DNA of 37,397 bases from Ignavibacteriota bacterium (GCA_024636855.1 JAGXGG010000086.1:1-37397); one strand, 5' to 3'; counted from the first letter of the stretch, positions 1 to 7,641 are shown. Translations and numbers: made by a program. The notes: generated by a model from the sequence alone, not told the origin.

Positions 1-696
1 ACCCGCGTTCAAATAATCTATTTTAATACTCTGTTCCATCTGAGGAGCTAGGTCTTTATTTGATAATATTTCCTTACCATTTAGGTCTAGTATTTCTATT
101 GAATTAATCATCTTGTCATAGCTGATATTAATCTCTTCTTTCGCTGGGTTAGGGTAGATGCTAAGGTTTTGGTCTTCGGTTTCAATGTTAGATGTTACTG
201 CAAACCATCCAATAAAGCCACTGTACTCCACGCAACTAAATAAATCTAGTCTTTTTTCAACAGTATCAATATTAACATATTCATCGAAATGAATTAAAAA
301 TGATCGTGTCCACAAATTTGAAGTATCTGGAAAATTGGGGAATTTTTCTCTAAATCTAAAATTGCCAAATTCAGTTTCTAAAGCTTGGAAATCACTTATT
401 GCTTGTGTATATATAGTATCTATTTCGCTTAAAGTATATTCGACAACGGAGTCCTCTGGAAATACTCCTGTTCTCGGAATTATATTATAGTTGAAGTTGG
501 CGGTAAAGAATCTTTTTCCATAAAATTCCGTGTATGTGCTTGATTCTTTACAACTATCTACTCGAACATCATCAGGATTCGAGAAAGTCGAATCTTCTGG
601 TACATCAAACGTTTTTAGACAGCTGTCTGGTGGAGGATAAGAATGGGCTGTAAATGCAAACAGTACCAAAAGTGAAAATAGTAGAACCCGTTTCAT
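1..696 (-). CDS. Secreted protein with T9SS type A sorting domain (C-terminus cut by window edge)
   Basis: The frame runs from an ATG at 696 to the window edge without a stop (232 codons), so the last part of the protein is missing. It begins MKRVLLFSLLVLFAFTAHS, a clear Sec signal peptide, followed by an acidic region of about 160 residues that I do not recognise. The C-terminal part reads SIYPNPAKEEINISYD, then IEILDLNGKEI and YLNAG. This is the start of a type A T9SS sorting domain; the closing GxYFvxi..KFIK strands lie outside the window. The protein should therefore be exported through the Sec system and then across the outer membrane by T9SS. The passenger function is unknown. It is transcribed divergently from the membrane protein at 883. 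Confidence 0.85.
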   Translation of the reverse strand, partial: MKRVLLFSLLVLFAFTAHSYPPPDSCLKTFDVPEDSTFSNPDDVRVDSCKESSTYTEFYGKRFFTANFNYNIIPRTGVFPEDSVVEYTLSEIDTIYTQAISDFQALETEFGNFRFREKFPNFPDTSNLWTRSFLIHFDEYVNIDTVEKRLDLFSCVEYSGFIGWFAVTSNIETEDQNLSIYPNPAKEEINISYDKMINSIEILDLNGKEILSNKDLAPQMEQSIKIDYLNAG

Positions 697-789
697 AAGA
701 AATCCACAAAAAATTAGTAATACTGCTTTTTTTGTAATCAAAAAGACATATTAGTCTATAAACACACAAACCAATCAAAAGTTACACAC

Positions 790-814
790 GTATAGATAGT
801 TTACAAATCTATAC
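790..814. repeat. Inverted repeat between divergent genes
   Basis: GTATAGAT (790-797) and ATCTATAC (807-814) form a perfect 8-bp inverted repeat with a 9-base spacer. It overlaps the candidate leftward -7 box at 804-811, so it could be an operator or a leader hairpin. Only the symmetry is seen; the role is inferred. Confidence 0.4.
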
Positions 815-833
815 ATTAGCTCGTATTTGCGAA
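804..833 (-). promoter_or_regulatory. Candidate Bacteroidota-type promoter for the left-edge T9SS gene
   Basis: Read leftward, TAGATTTG (811-804) matches the -7 consensus TAnnTTTG. An imperfect TTCG (833-830) stands 18 bases upstream in place of the -33 TTTG. It would give a leader of about 100 bases before the ATG at 696. The imperfect -33 box lowers confidence. Confidence 0.35.
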
Positions 834-882
834 CTATTGATTAAATTGCTTTTTTTGATTCCAACAAGCTAAGATCTACTTA

Positions 883-2571
883 TTGAATATTAAATCATAT
901 ATAGAAAAACACCCATTTTCGATAGTCATTGTTTTCTTCATTTTTATATACATTTGGCAGCCATTTTTCGCTGGTATGTATTCTGATGATTGGGTGTTTT
1001 TGATAAGCTATTTCACTGAAACTCCGCATATATCTGCACCATTTTCGCTGGATAGATTGACCCATTTCATGACAGTATATGCCAATAGACCTATGTCGGG
1101 CATTATGTTCTATTTAGTGAACTCTATTTGTGGGCATAATATAGCTTTGGTGCAAACATTTATGCTCAGTTGGATACTCACAGCTCTGTACACTTATTAC
1201 TTGTTTGCAAGTGAGTTCTTGGAGTTTCTTTCTATCAAAAAAGCGAGTATTGTAGCTGCAATTACAGCACTTATTTGGCTCGTTTCGCCTTGGACTTTGG
1301 GGGTAACGGCATGGTTTTCTAGCTCAATTAATCTGATTTCTTTCATATTCTTTTCGCTAACATTATACTATCTTTTTCGAGGGTTAAGATTGGGCAAACA
1401 TAGCTATGCAAAAGTGGGATTGTATTACCTGCTTTCTGTGCTTACTTATGAGAGCTTTTTCTTCCAGTACTTCATATTTATAGCTATAGCTTGGCTCTAC
1501 ATAAAAGAGAAAAGAATTGACAAAAAAGTGCTAATTAATCATAGCATAATACTCTCAGTTATAGTCGTGCTGACAGTGGTTTGGAACAGATTAGCTCCAA
1601 CTATATTTGACGCTGTTATCAATAAAGTAATAAACCCTTATTTCTTGCAAACACTTGTAGTAAATATAGTCTCTTTCCCTTATCTGCTAATAGCTAGTTT
1701 TGGGATGTTCGAGTTATTAGCTTTGGTCTTTTTAGTTCCGACTTTTATCTATTTATTTATTAAGCTGAAGAAAAAATCGGGTAGCTATAAACAGCTCTTC
1801 CGAACGAAAAGATTCGCTATTATTCTACTATTAGTGTCAGGTATATTCGCGGGATTTTTCTTGTACTCAGCTGCCGGTTATACTATGTGGGGCATGGGTT
1901 CTCGGAGCAGAACTATGTTTGTAGCCTCGTTCTATATACCACTGATTGTAGTGATAATAGGAGAAAGAATAGCTCAGCTAAACAGTATAAATACTAGTAT
2001 AAAGAAAAGAATTGCGATTGCTATTTTCACGCTTTCATTTGCTGCACTGTTAGTGAATAAATTTGATTGGATAGAAGCAGAGAGAATACAAAAAGACGTG
2101 ATAGAGAAATTCCCAGCTGAGCTAGTTTCTCATCTCGACACTAACGATATGGTCGTAGTAGTGGCTCCTTACCGCTACCAATGGATTTCTCAATTCGATG
2201 CACCTTGGTCTATCAAAAACCAAATGCGTTACGGCAAATCATTCTATGATGGAGGTGAATTAGTACGAGCTACTGATGCCAAATTCGTAGTAGGTAGAGG
2301 TGTAGTACATCCTGTAAGTGGTCAACATTACCAAATATATTGGGATGGTGAATTGCTCTATCAAGGATATGGTCTGGAAGAGGAAGCAAAGAAGATAGAC
2401 AAGAATTTCTTCTATAATAGAGCCGAGAGTTTCACAGCAAAGCGTCTTTTTATATGGAATTACTATGACGGTTCACTAAAGCAGATAACAGAGCCACAAG
2501 TATTCGAATACGCACCGTACTATAACTACGACTATTGGGTAACGTGGGTATATCACAATTGGGTACTATAA
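883..2571 (+). CDS. Polytopic membrane protein, possible GT-C-type glycosyltransferase
   Basis: This 562-residue protein has about ten hydrophobic helices between residues 13 and 391 (for example 13-30, 122-140, 148-166, 178-205, 220-235, 255-290, 311-330, 345-362, 376-391). A soluble C-terminal region of about 170 residues follows. After the first helix comes MYSDDW, with adjacent acids D35 and D36. An acidic pair in the first outer loop is typical of GT-C glycosyltransferases, which use polyprenyl-linked sugars, so that is the best guess; it rests on topology and one motif. A stop at 856-858 closes the frame upstream and the only usual start codon is TTG at 883, so I keep it. A cupin gene follows after 13 bases and is probably co-transcribed. 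Confidence 0.75.
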   Translation: MNIKSYIEKHPFSIVIVFFIFIYIWQPFFAGMYSDDWVFLISYFTETPHISAPFSLDRLTHFMTVYANRPMSGIMFYLVNSICGHNIALVQTFMLSWILTALYTYYLFASEFLEFLSIKKASIVAAITALIWLVSPWTLGVTAWFSSSINLISFIFFSLTLYYLFRGLRLGKHSYAKVGLYYLLSVLTYESFFFQYFIFIAIAWLYIKEKRIDKKVLINHSIILSVIVVLTVVWNRLAPTIFDAVINKVINPYFLQTLVVNIVSFPYLLIASFGMFELLALVFLVPTFIYLFIKLKKKSGSYKQLFRTKRFAIILLLVSGIFAGFFLYSAAGYTMWGMGSRSRTMFVASFYIPLIVVIIGERIAQLNSINTSIKKRIAIAIFTLSFAALLVNKFDWIEAERIQKDVIEKFPAELVSHLDTNDMVVVVAPYRYQWISQFDAPWSIKNQMRYGKSFYDGGELVRATDAKFVVGRGVVHPVSGQHYQIYWDGELLYQGYGLEEEAKKIDKNFFYNRAESFTAKRLFIWNYYDGSLKQITEPQVFEYAPYYNYDYWVTWVYHNWVL

Positions 2572-2584
2572 ATCAGGTAATACT

Positions 2585-2947
2585 ATGCTAGAAGTAAAAA
2601 AACTAAACGAAATCTTTTCTCAGATAAATGAGTATTGGCAACCCCACATAGTCGGCGAGCTAAACGGTCAGCATATAAAGGCAGCGAAGTTTAAAGGGCA
2701 ATTTCCGATGCACAAGCACGATAACGAAGATGAGATGTTCCTAGTTATCAGTGGACAGATACAAATCGAATTTGCTGACTATACTAAGACTATCAATGAG
2801 GGCGAATTCATAGTAATCCCCAAAGGAGTTGAACATAGCCCAATCGCAACAGAGGAAGCTCATGTACTACTATTCGAACCAGTTAGCACTCTAAACACAG
2901 GCAACACAGAAAACGAATACACACACCGAGATTTGAAGAAGTTGTAG
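2585..2947 (+). CDS. Single-domain cupin protein
   Basis: This 120-residue protein is a small cupin barrel. Motif 1 is H43-K-H45-x4-E50-x6-G57, and motif 2 is G73-x5-P79-x-G81-x2-H84. H43, H45, E50 and H84 are the expected metal ligands. Single-domain cupins of this size include isomerases, dioxygenases and small-molecule binding proteins, and nothing here decides which. There is no signal peptide, so it should be cytoplasmic. It starts 13 bases behind the membrane protein gene, with a weak AGG upstream, so the two are likely one transcription unit. Confidence 0.85.
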   Translation: MLEVKKLNEIFSQINEYWQPHIVGELNGQHIKAAKFKGQFPMHKHDNEDEMFLVISGQIQIEFADYTKTINEGEFIVIPKGVEHSPIATEEAHVLLFEPVSTLNTGNTENEYTHRDLKKL

Positions 2948-3028
2948 CTAACTAATAATTTGTGAAATAGAAAATATTTTCATAATTTAATCTTACACAA
3001 TTTCATCATTAATAAGGGGTTAATCATA

Positions 3029-3328
3029 ATGGAAGATGTTCAACAAGTTTATAGTCGTGTAGAAGATACTAGTGTAATGAGTATCAAAGATTGGGTGATA
3101 ACACTTATCATCACTGCAATTCCTCTAGTCGGGATAGTAATGCTATTCGTATGGGCATTTGGTTCAGATGCCAATTTAAACAAACGGAATTGGGCGAAGG
3201 CCGCTTTGATAACAGCCGCAATTTTTGCAGTACTATACTTTGTAGTATTCATATTGTTTATGGGTCTTATTTTCTCAGGTGGTTCTGAAATATCAGAAGG
3301 TTTACGAGAACTAGAGAATATGAATTAG
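3029..3328 (+). CDS. Small two-helix membrane protein of unknown function
   Basis: This 99-residue protein has a polar N-terminus, a hydrophobic helix at about 22-43, a basic loop (NLNKRNWAKA), a second helix at about 57-84 and an acidic tail. The pattern of W near the first helix, IPLVGIVMLFVWAFG and then N/K-rich residues before WAKA recurs in many short uncharacterised proteins of Firmicutes and Bacteroidota, from memory. No enzymatic motif is visible. It converges on the lipoprotein gene at 4828-5529, and an IS now separates the two. Confidence 0.7.
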   Translation: MEDVQQVYSRVEDTSVMSIKDWVITLIITAIPLVGIVMLFVWAFGSDANLNKRNWAKAALITAAIFAVLYFVVFILFMGLIFSGGSEISEGLRELENMN

Positions 3329-3352
3329 AAGATTCGAGCAAACATTATAAAA

Positions 3353-3368
3353 AAAAGGCAGCTGTTAA
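3353..3368. terminator. Left arm of a terminator split by an IS, with target duplication
   Basis: AAAAGGCAGCT at 3353-3363 is the exact reverse complement of AGCTGCCTTTT at 4805-4815. Bases 3364-3368 (GTTAA) end with TAA, one copy of the 3-bp IS target duplication. Removing the IS and one TAA leaves an 11-bp stem with a 5-base GTTAA loop and T-rich flanks on both strands, a typical bidirectional rho-independent terminator between two convergent genes. Confidence 0.8.
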
Positions 3369-3392
3369 TGGACTGAACCCCAAAAGTTGGAC
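3369..3392 (+). repeat. IS terminal inverted repeat, orfB-side end
   Basis: TGGACTGAACCCCAAAAGTT followed by GGAC matches the opposite end at 19 of 24 positions by hand alignment. It starts with TG, as IS3-family ends do, and is preceded by the TAA duplication. Confidence 0.85.
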
Positions 3393-3406
3393 GGTTAATT
3401 AAAAAT

Positions 3407-4186
3407 TTAATTTGTATAATGAGCTCGATATTCTATCGGGCTCATTCCTTTTAATGCTGAAGAAATTCTATTATTATTATAATAATAAATATATTCATTT
3501 ATATCTTTTTTTAACTCTTCAATAGATTTGTACTTTCTAAGATAATAAAGTTCTGACTTCAAAGCACCAAAGAAGTTTTCTATTACTGCATTATCAAGAC
3601 AGTTTCCTTTTCTTGACATACTCTGTTTTATATTGTTTTGTTTTAGTATCTTTTGATACGAAGACATCTGGTATTGCCATCCTTGATCTGAGTGTATCAG
3701 TAAATCCTTTTGCTTAGGTAATGTTTTAAATGCTTTATTCAACATATTAAATACTTGTCTAAAATTGGGACTTTCCGATAGCTCGTAGCTAATTATTTCT
3801 CTGTTATAAAGATCCATTATTGGTGATAGATAGAGCTTTTTACCAGACACTTTAAATTCAGTAATATCAGTTACCCATTTTTCATACATATTGACTGCTT
3901 TAAAGTCTCTTGAAAGTATGTTGGGTGCTATCTTACCTTGCTGCCCCTTGTATGATTTATACTTCTTTACTCTAATAAGAGACTTTAAACCTAATCCAAT
4001 CATAAGATTCCTTACGGTTTTATGATTAATTAAATGTCCAATTTTTCTAAGTTCTGTTGTTATTCTTCTGTAACCGTATCTTCCAAAATGTTTATTATAT
4101 ATCTCTTGTATTTCGTGCTTAATATGTTGATACTTATCTACTCCATTAAGAGCTTTTAAATGGTAGTAAAAACTGCTTCGTGCCAT
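3407..4186 (-). CDS. IS3-family transposase OrfB, DDE catalytic part
   Basis: This is the catalytic half of the transposase. It has an N-terminal HTH_21-like region (RSSFYYHLKAL, then YGYRRITTEL) and an RNase H-like rve domain. The catalytic triad is D107 (WVTDITEF), D167 (HSDQGWQY) and E203 (DNAVIENFF), with 35 residues between the second D and E as expected for the family. The ATG at 4186 gives 259 residues. The same frame stays open upstream across the end of orfA, so the functional enzyme is most likely an OrfAB fusion made by -1 frameshifting. Length and motifs are complete, with no sign of decay. Confidence 0.93.
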   Translation of the reverse strand: MARSSFYYHLKALNGVDKYQHIKHEIQEIYNKHFGRYGYRRITTELRKIGHLINHKTVRNLMIGLGLKSLIRVKKYKSYKGQQGKIAPNILSRDFKAVNMYEKWVTDITEFKVSGKKLYLSPIMDLYNREIISYELSESPNFRQVFNMLNKAFKTLPKQKDLLIHSDQGWQYQMSSYQKILKQNNIKQSMSRKGNCLDNAVIENFFGALKSELYYLRKYKSIEELKKDINEYIYYYNNNRISSALKGMSPIEYRAHYTN

Positions 4187-4223
4187 TGTTGTATGCTGTA
4201 ATAATAATGATAGTTGATAATCT

Positions 4224-4288
4224 TGCCTTAGCTCTTTAATGGCTATTGATTTTTCTTTCTTGCTTGAGCTAAGGCATGCAACTTTTTT
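4224..4288 (-). promoter_or_regulatory. Programmed -1 ribosomal frameshift signal of the IS
   Basis: In the orfA frame, read on the minus strand, A AAA AAG (4288-4282) is the classic IS3-family slippery heptamer. Five bases later comes TGCCTTAGCTC (4276-4266), which pairs perfectly over 11 bp with GAGCTAAGGCA (4234-4224). The 31-base loop contains the orfA stop codon (4245-4243). I read the -1 frame from the heptamer through to the orfB ATG and found no stop. The heptamer and downstream stem match the established mechanism for IS150 and IS911. Confidence 0.88.
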
Positions 4289-4758
4289 AGCAAAGCAAGC
4301 TCTGCTCTTAAAGATTCGTTCTCTAATAACAGTTCTTCTTCTCTAGTTAGTGGCTTCTTATTGTATTTTCTTTGTGTCTGTTTCTTCATAGTTTTAGGTC
4401 TTCCTCTTGATTCAGTAAACAACTCCATTGCACCTTTCTGTTGATAAATACGATACCAGTTTGTTACTGTAGCAGTACTTGGTACATTATATCTTAAAGT
4501 TGCTTCTCGTAAAGATAAGCCTTCTTCGTCGATACTATGAATAACACTTAACTTGAAGTCATTAGAATAAATCGTATTTTTAACTCGTGGTTCTAATCCA
4601 GATATACCGTACAGCTTATAATAACTAATCCATTTTCTTAAATCAGTTCTATTAATAGCTAAATTATCACAAACTTTAGTAATACTCAAATTGTTTTTTA
4701 ATACACTTTCTACCGCTTTTAACTTAAAGTTAGTTGTGTATTTATTTTCTCTTGACAT
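4243..4758 (-). CDS. IS3-family transposase OrfA, DNA-binding part
   Basis: This 171-residue protein has two helix-turn-helix units in its first ~110 residues (TNFKLKAVESVLKNNLSITK and SNDFKLSVIHSIDEEGLSLR). A basic linker follows, then a leucine-rich segment near the C-terminus (LTREEELLLENESLRAELAL) that should act as the oligomerisation zipper. Two HTH units and this length are usual for the IS150 group. It binds the IS ends and is the N-terminal half of the OrfAB fusion. Transcription from the lipoprotein gene upstream (5529-4828, same strand) could now enter orfA, because the terminator between them is broken. Confidence 0.92.
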   Translation of the reverse strand: MSRENKYTTNFKLKAVESVLKNNLSITKVCDNLAINRTDLRKWISYYKLYGISGLEPRVKNTIYSNDFKLSVIHSIDEEGLSLREATLRYNVPSTATVTNWYRIYQQKGAMELFTESRGRPKTMKKQTQRKYNKKPLTREEELLLENESLRAELALLKKLHALAQARKKNQ

Positions 4759-4777
4759 AAAAATGCCCCCAAATTAT

Positions 4778-4801
4778 GTCTAACTTTTTGGGGGCAGTTC
4801 A
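4778..4801 (-). repeat. IS terminal inverted repeat, orfA-side end
   Basis: Read on the minus strand it begins TGAACTGCCCCCAAAAAGTT followed by AGAC, the partner of 3369-3392. It is followed on the plus strand by TAA at 4802-4804. Confidence 0.85.
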
Positions 4802-4815
4802 TAAAGCTGCCTTTT
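4802..4815. terminator. Right arm of the IS-split terminator, with target duplication
   Basis: TAA (4802-4804) is the second copy of the target duplication. AGCTGCCTTTT (4805-4815) is the second stem arm, now about 1.4 kb from its partner at 3353-3363. The lipoprotein gene ending at 4828 has therefore probably lost its terminator. Confidence 0.8.
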
Positions 4816-4827
4816 GTATTTTTATTT

Positions 4828-5529
4828 CTAGTTAAAATGCTTTTTCAAGGCCTTTATAGATTTATGTATATTCTTTTCTATATCTTTCCAGTTATCTTCT
4901 GTAGGCTTGATTATAACTCCATCCTTAACGAATAAAAGCTCTGGAATAATGTCTAAGTCAATATGGTTAACTACATCATCATTCAACTCAAGCATTGGGT
5001 CAAACTTTAGAGATATATTTTCAGTCTTCTTACTTTTGAATTCGAATGAGAATTTCTCTCCATCTTCATAATAGAAACCATCTATTAGAAAAGTATATTT
5101 ATCATCAGTAGCAAACTCTCCGAATAGAGTATCGCCAACATACATCACTCTTTCAGATTCAGGGAATTTATGAATTTCGAATTTGATCTTATCATAATCG
5201 CCCACCGGTACAGTATTTTCCGATAGATAGTAGAAGCTACCTGTAGAATCAGCTTTTAATACATAGGGTCCAGTCTTAAAAGACTCATGTTTATCATCAT
5301 TATCATTATAACCATGTAATTTGATTGACGATATCAGAACTCTGAAATTTGTCACAACCAAAGAATCAACTCCATGCTCCAGAAAACCACTCACATTAGA
5401 AGAGTATACACTTCTATTGTTCATCGAAGAAACGACTTGTACTTGTGCCATCCCATCTGGGGAAGTTGTGTCATCTTGACAAGCGATTATCGAAACTAGC
5501 AAAATCAATAACAATACTTTTTTTATCAT
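4828..5529 (-). CDS. Lipoprotein, DUF4382-like, with surface-export-type N-terminus
   Basis: This 233-residue protein has a lipoprotein signal peptide ending LLVSIIAC, with the lipidated Cys at 17. It is followed by QDD and a flexible T/S/P linker. The body (VVTNFRVLISSIKLHG, then GTGSFYYLSENTVPVGDYDKI-like strands) resembles the beta-rich DUF4382 lipoprotein domain common in Bacteroidota; I hold that at moderate confidence. Acidic residues just after the Cys resemble the lipoprotein export signal that sends lipoproteins to the outer face of the outer membrane. It converges with the small membrane gene at 3029, with an IS between them. It probably has its own promoter, because a terminator at 5600-5632 separates it from the operon upstream. 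Confidence 0.7.
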   Translation of the reverse strand: MIKKVLLLILLVSIIACQDDTTSPDGMAQVQVVSSMNNRSVYSSNVSGFLEHGVDSLVVTNFRVLISSIKLHGYNDNDDKHESFKTGPYVLKADSTGSFYYLSENTVPVGDYDKIKFEIHKFPESERVMYVGDTLFGEFATDDKYTFLIDGFYYEDGEKFSFEFKSKKTENISLKFDPMLELNDDVVNHIDLDIIPELLFVKDGVIIKPTEDNWKDIEKNIHKSIKALKKHFN

Positions 5530-5599
5530 AATATATTCCAGTTAATTTGTTTTACATACACTCTATATACGTTTGTATATACATTATGGATTTTTTACA

Positions 5600-5632
5600 A
5601 TAAAAGGAGAATCAAAATGATCCTCCTTTTAT
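5600..5632. terminator. Bidirectional rho-independent terminator
   Basis: ATAAAAGGAG (5600-5609) pairs with CTCCTTTTAT (5623-5632). Inside this stem are an A-C mismatch and a further ATCA/TGAT stem closing an AAA loop. It ends the three-lipoprotein operon read leftward from 6958. Confidence 0.85.
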
Positions 5633-5694
5633 TCTGTAAATTTTACATATATACTATTTAATAGTTATTAACTACCTAGATAGCAGTCACTTAT

Positions 5695-6084
5695 CTAATC
5701 AATATATTTTTCCTTTACCGTCTTAGATATATCAGGAGAAGCACCACTGATTTCAGATTGCGAATGATTGGCTATTTGATATGGGAAGCCCCAATAGACA
5801 AGTTTATCATTTTGAAATAGAAAGACATAATAAGAAGATTCACGATAAGCTGCTCGTTCAGTAACTAAGTATTTTATATTGTTGCTTGTATATATATCTT
5901 TTTCTATCTCATCGTTAATCAAGGCTATACCATAACCGAAATCTTCACTTTCTATAACATTTTTCAATTCATCGATTTTCATTCCTTTATGAATATGTGC
6001 TAATTCCTCATAGAAGAAATGCGAAGAGCAACTAGTTAAAAGTAAAATTATTGTTATTATCATTATTTGTTCTGAAACTTTCAA
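5695..6084 (-). CDS. Small lipoprotein, third gene of a three-lipoprotein operon
   Basis: This 129-residue protein has the lipobox LLTSC (Cys at 19) after a hydrophobic stretch. The first part of the mature protein, HKGMKIDELKNVIESED, resembles the opening helix of SmpA/OmlA-like lipoproteins (GMs..ev...lG), which is only suggestive. A YVFLFQNDKLVYWGFP segment near the C-terminus matches the two upstream genes. The start used is TTG at 6084, which overlaps the previous stop as TTGA, suggesting translational coupling. An ATG seven codons in would leave a signal peptide without a basic residue. The residues after the Cys (SSHF) are not acidic. No function is recognised. Confidence 0.65.
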   Translation of the reverse strand: MKVSEQIMIITIILLLTSCSSHFFYEELAHIHKGMKIDELKNVIESEDFGYGIALINDEIEKDIYTSNNIKYLVTERAAYRESSYYVFLFQNDKLVYWGFPYQIANHSQSEISGASPDISKTVKEKYID

Positions 6085-6551
6085 TTCATAACCTCCTCTT
6101 CTGCTTGTGTAAAATCAATCAACTCAGTAAGTAATTTTCTATTATGGTTTATTTTTGCTTCATATCCATACCCAGAAAAAACATAATTTTGCCCATCGAA
6201 AATAAGATAAAAATTAGTTTTTGTTTCAAACTTATTGGTTTTGGTGTCGGTACTAGTACCTTGATAAACACTTCTACCATTATAATCAGTGCTATATCTT
6301 GAGCCTGAATTGACTTGATAAGTCTCTTTCTTAGCTGATGTAACTCTTTTTAAAATAATAATAGTATAATCTTTATTTTTTACTTTAGTTTTGACAACAT
6401 CTTCATCACTATCGAATAAATCACTAAATAACTCTTTAGCTTTATCTAAAGTTAGTTTAGTACTGATCATTGACAATTCATCTGAGGTCACTACTGAAGA
6501 GCCACAAGATGAAAGAAATAAAGCAGCAATTATAATTATTATATATTTCAT
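6081..6551 (-). CDS. Small lipoprotein, second gene of the operon
   Basis: This 156-residue protein has a short signal peptide and lipobox FLSSC (Cys at 16). A helical region (LTLDKAKELFSDLFDSDEDV) is followed by beta-strand-like segments and a Tyr/Ser/Gly-rich stretch. The C-terminal FYLIFDGQNYVFSGYGYEAKI looks like a diverged version of the YxxLFxNDKLxxxGxP segment of its neighbours. Its ATG overlaps the upstream stop by four bases (ATGA), and its TGA overlaps the next start. I recognise no family. Confidence 0.65.
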   Translation of the reverse strand: MKYIIIIIAALFLSSCGSSVVTSDELSMISTKLTLDKAKELFSDLFDSDEDVVKTKVKNKDYTIIILKRVTSAKKETYQVNSGSRYSTDYNGRSVYQGTSTDTKTNKFETKTNFYLIFDGQNYVFSGYGYEAKINHNRKLLTELIDFTQAEEEVMN

Positions 6552-6958
6552 AACTCCTCATCAGTAGTTCTTATTAATTTTGCTAATTTTAATCCAAGTG
6601 TATTAATCTTTTCATCATCATCTTTTAGAAAATCCTCAGGTAGACCAAAGAAAATAAGTTTATCATTTTCAAACAGATAAGCAACATAAGAATAAATTGA
6701 AATCTTCGAATAGCCGTTATCTGACGAAATGTAGAGTGGTAATATATACATCAAAACACGATATTCTTTATCTCCAGAAACATCATTCAGTATATTATTC
6801 GAAAGGTAATCAATATGAAAAGTTCCATTTTCTATTTCATATTTGGAGTATGGATCTCCAATATTAGAGCCACTCATTAAATTATAACTCATATACTTCT
6901 CTGTACCACATGACACAAATAGAATTGGTATGAGTAATAAGAATAATTTTTTTGTCAA
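6548..6958 (-). CDS. Small lipoprotein, first gene of the operon
   Basis: This 136-residue protein has signal peptide MTKKLFLLLIPILFVSC, with lipobox Cys at 17. Its C-terminal half contains SYVAYLFENDKLIFFGLPED, nearly the same segment as YVFLFQNDKLVYWGFP in the third gene, so the two are likely distant paralogues. The start is TTG, supported by a strong GGAGG five bases upstream. It is transcribed divergently from the lipoprotein gene at 7100. No enzymatic motif is visible. Confidence 0.65.
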   Translation of the reverse strand: MTKKLFLLLIPILFVSCGTEKYMSYNLMSGSNIGDPYSKYEIENGTFHIDYLSNNILNDVSGDKEYRVLMYILPLYISSDNGYSKISIYSYVAYLFENDKLIFFGLPEDFLKDDDEKINTLGLKLAKLIRTTDEEL

Positions 6959-6963
6959 GGTTT

Positions 6964-6968
6964 CCTCC
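6964..6968 (-). promoter_or_regulatory. Strong Shine-Dalgarno supporting a TTG start
   Basis: On the minus strand GGAGG lies five bases before TTG at 6958-6956. Such a full Shine-Dalgarno is unusual in this window, where most genes have weak ones, and it fixes the start of the first lipoprotein gene. Confidence 0.7.
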
Positions 6969-7099
6969 AGTTTAACAATAATTTGTATTTAATTTATGAA
7001 ATAATATGATTTCCTAAAAACCTATTCTAGAATTAGTTTATTTTATTTAATTGCAGTATATTGTATTAGTTTATTAACATTAACTAACCGGAGAGTTTT

Positions 7100-7612
7100 A
7101 TGAAAAAAGTATTAAGTATTTCAATTTTATTTTTTGTGCTGCTATTAGCTAGCTGTAGCGATGATGATTCGACAAATCCAAGCACAGAAAACAATCCACT
7201 TACTAAAGAAGGGTTTCAATATAAAATCGGTGGAGCTCCTTTCGTTTCTATAGATTGTAATGTATTATCCCATACTCCTGTTCGTGACTATTTCACTATT
7301 GTATCACCAAATTCTACAGGGATACAATTGCGAACTTTACCGGACGAAGTAGGCACTTATCAAAACACAGTCGGTGATAACGAATTCAGAAGATTCAATG
7401 TCTGGTTCAAAAGTGGTGCTAAAACATATTATGCAGACAACGATAGAGGAAATGCTAAAATTACTCTAACTGAAGTAGGTAAAATGGGTGAAAATGGTGC
7501 CTATAATGGAGTAGTAAAAGGTTCTTTTAGTGGTACTTTTGTAGCTGATGATAAAACTGAAATAGTAGTAACTGACGGATATTTTTGGGCAGTTCAGCCA
7601 AATATAGAATAA
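7100..7612 (+). CDS. Lipoprotein, DUF6252-like, with C-x-D-D surface signal
   Basis: This 170-residue protein has a signal peptide with lipobox LLASC (Cys at 19), then SDDDSTNPSTENN. It has a GTYQNT turn, a GNAKITLTEVGKM strand, a GVVKGSFSGTF strand and a TEIVVTDGYFWAV strand. This resembles the DUF6252 group of Bacteroidota lipoproteins (IT-x2-D ... GTF ... ItdG-F), a call from memory at moderate confidence. The lipoproteins at 13919 and 15808 have the same overall plan. GGAG precedes the ATG. A rho-independent terminator follows at 7642. Confidence 0.7.
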   Translation: MKKVLSISILFFVLLLASCSDDDSTNPSTENNPLTKEGFQYKIGGAPFVSIDCNVLSHTPVRDYFTIVSPNSTGIQLRTLPDEVGTYQNTVGDNEFRRFNVWFKSGAKTYYADNDRGNAKITLTEVGKMGENGAYNGVVKGSFSGTFVADDKTEIVVTDGYFWAVQPNIE

Positions 7613-7641
7613 TAGATACTATTTTTTAATCTTTAGAATTT

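Larger units (their letters stand above)
3369..4801 (-). mobile_element. Complete IS3-family insertion sequence, IS150-like
   Basis: The 1433-bp element has 24-bp terminal inverted repeats beginning TG, an orfA (4758-4243), an orfB in the -1 frame (4186-3407), a frameshift heptamer with a stem-loop, and a direct TAA duplication on both sides (3366-3368 and 4802-4804). The ends contain CCCCAAAA(A)GTT(G/A)GAC, as in the IS150 group, and the ~170-residue OrfA also fits that group. Both reading frames and both ends look intact, so it may be active. It lies in the loop of a former terminator. Confidence 0.93.
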
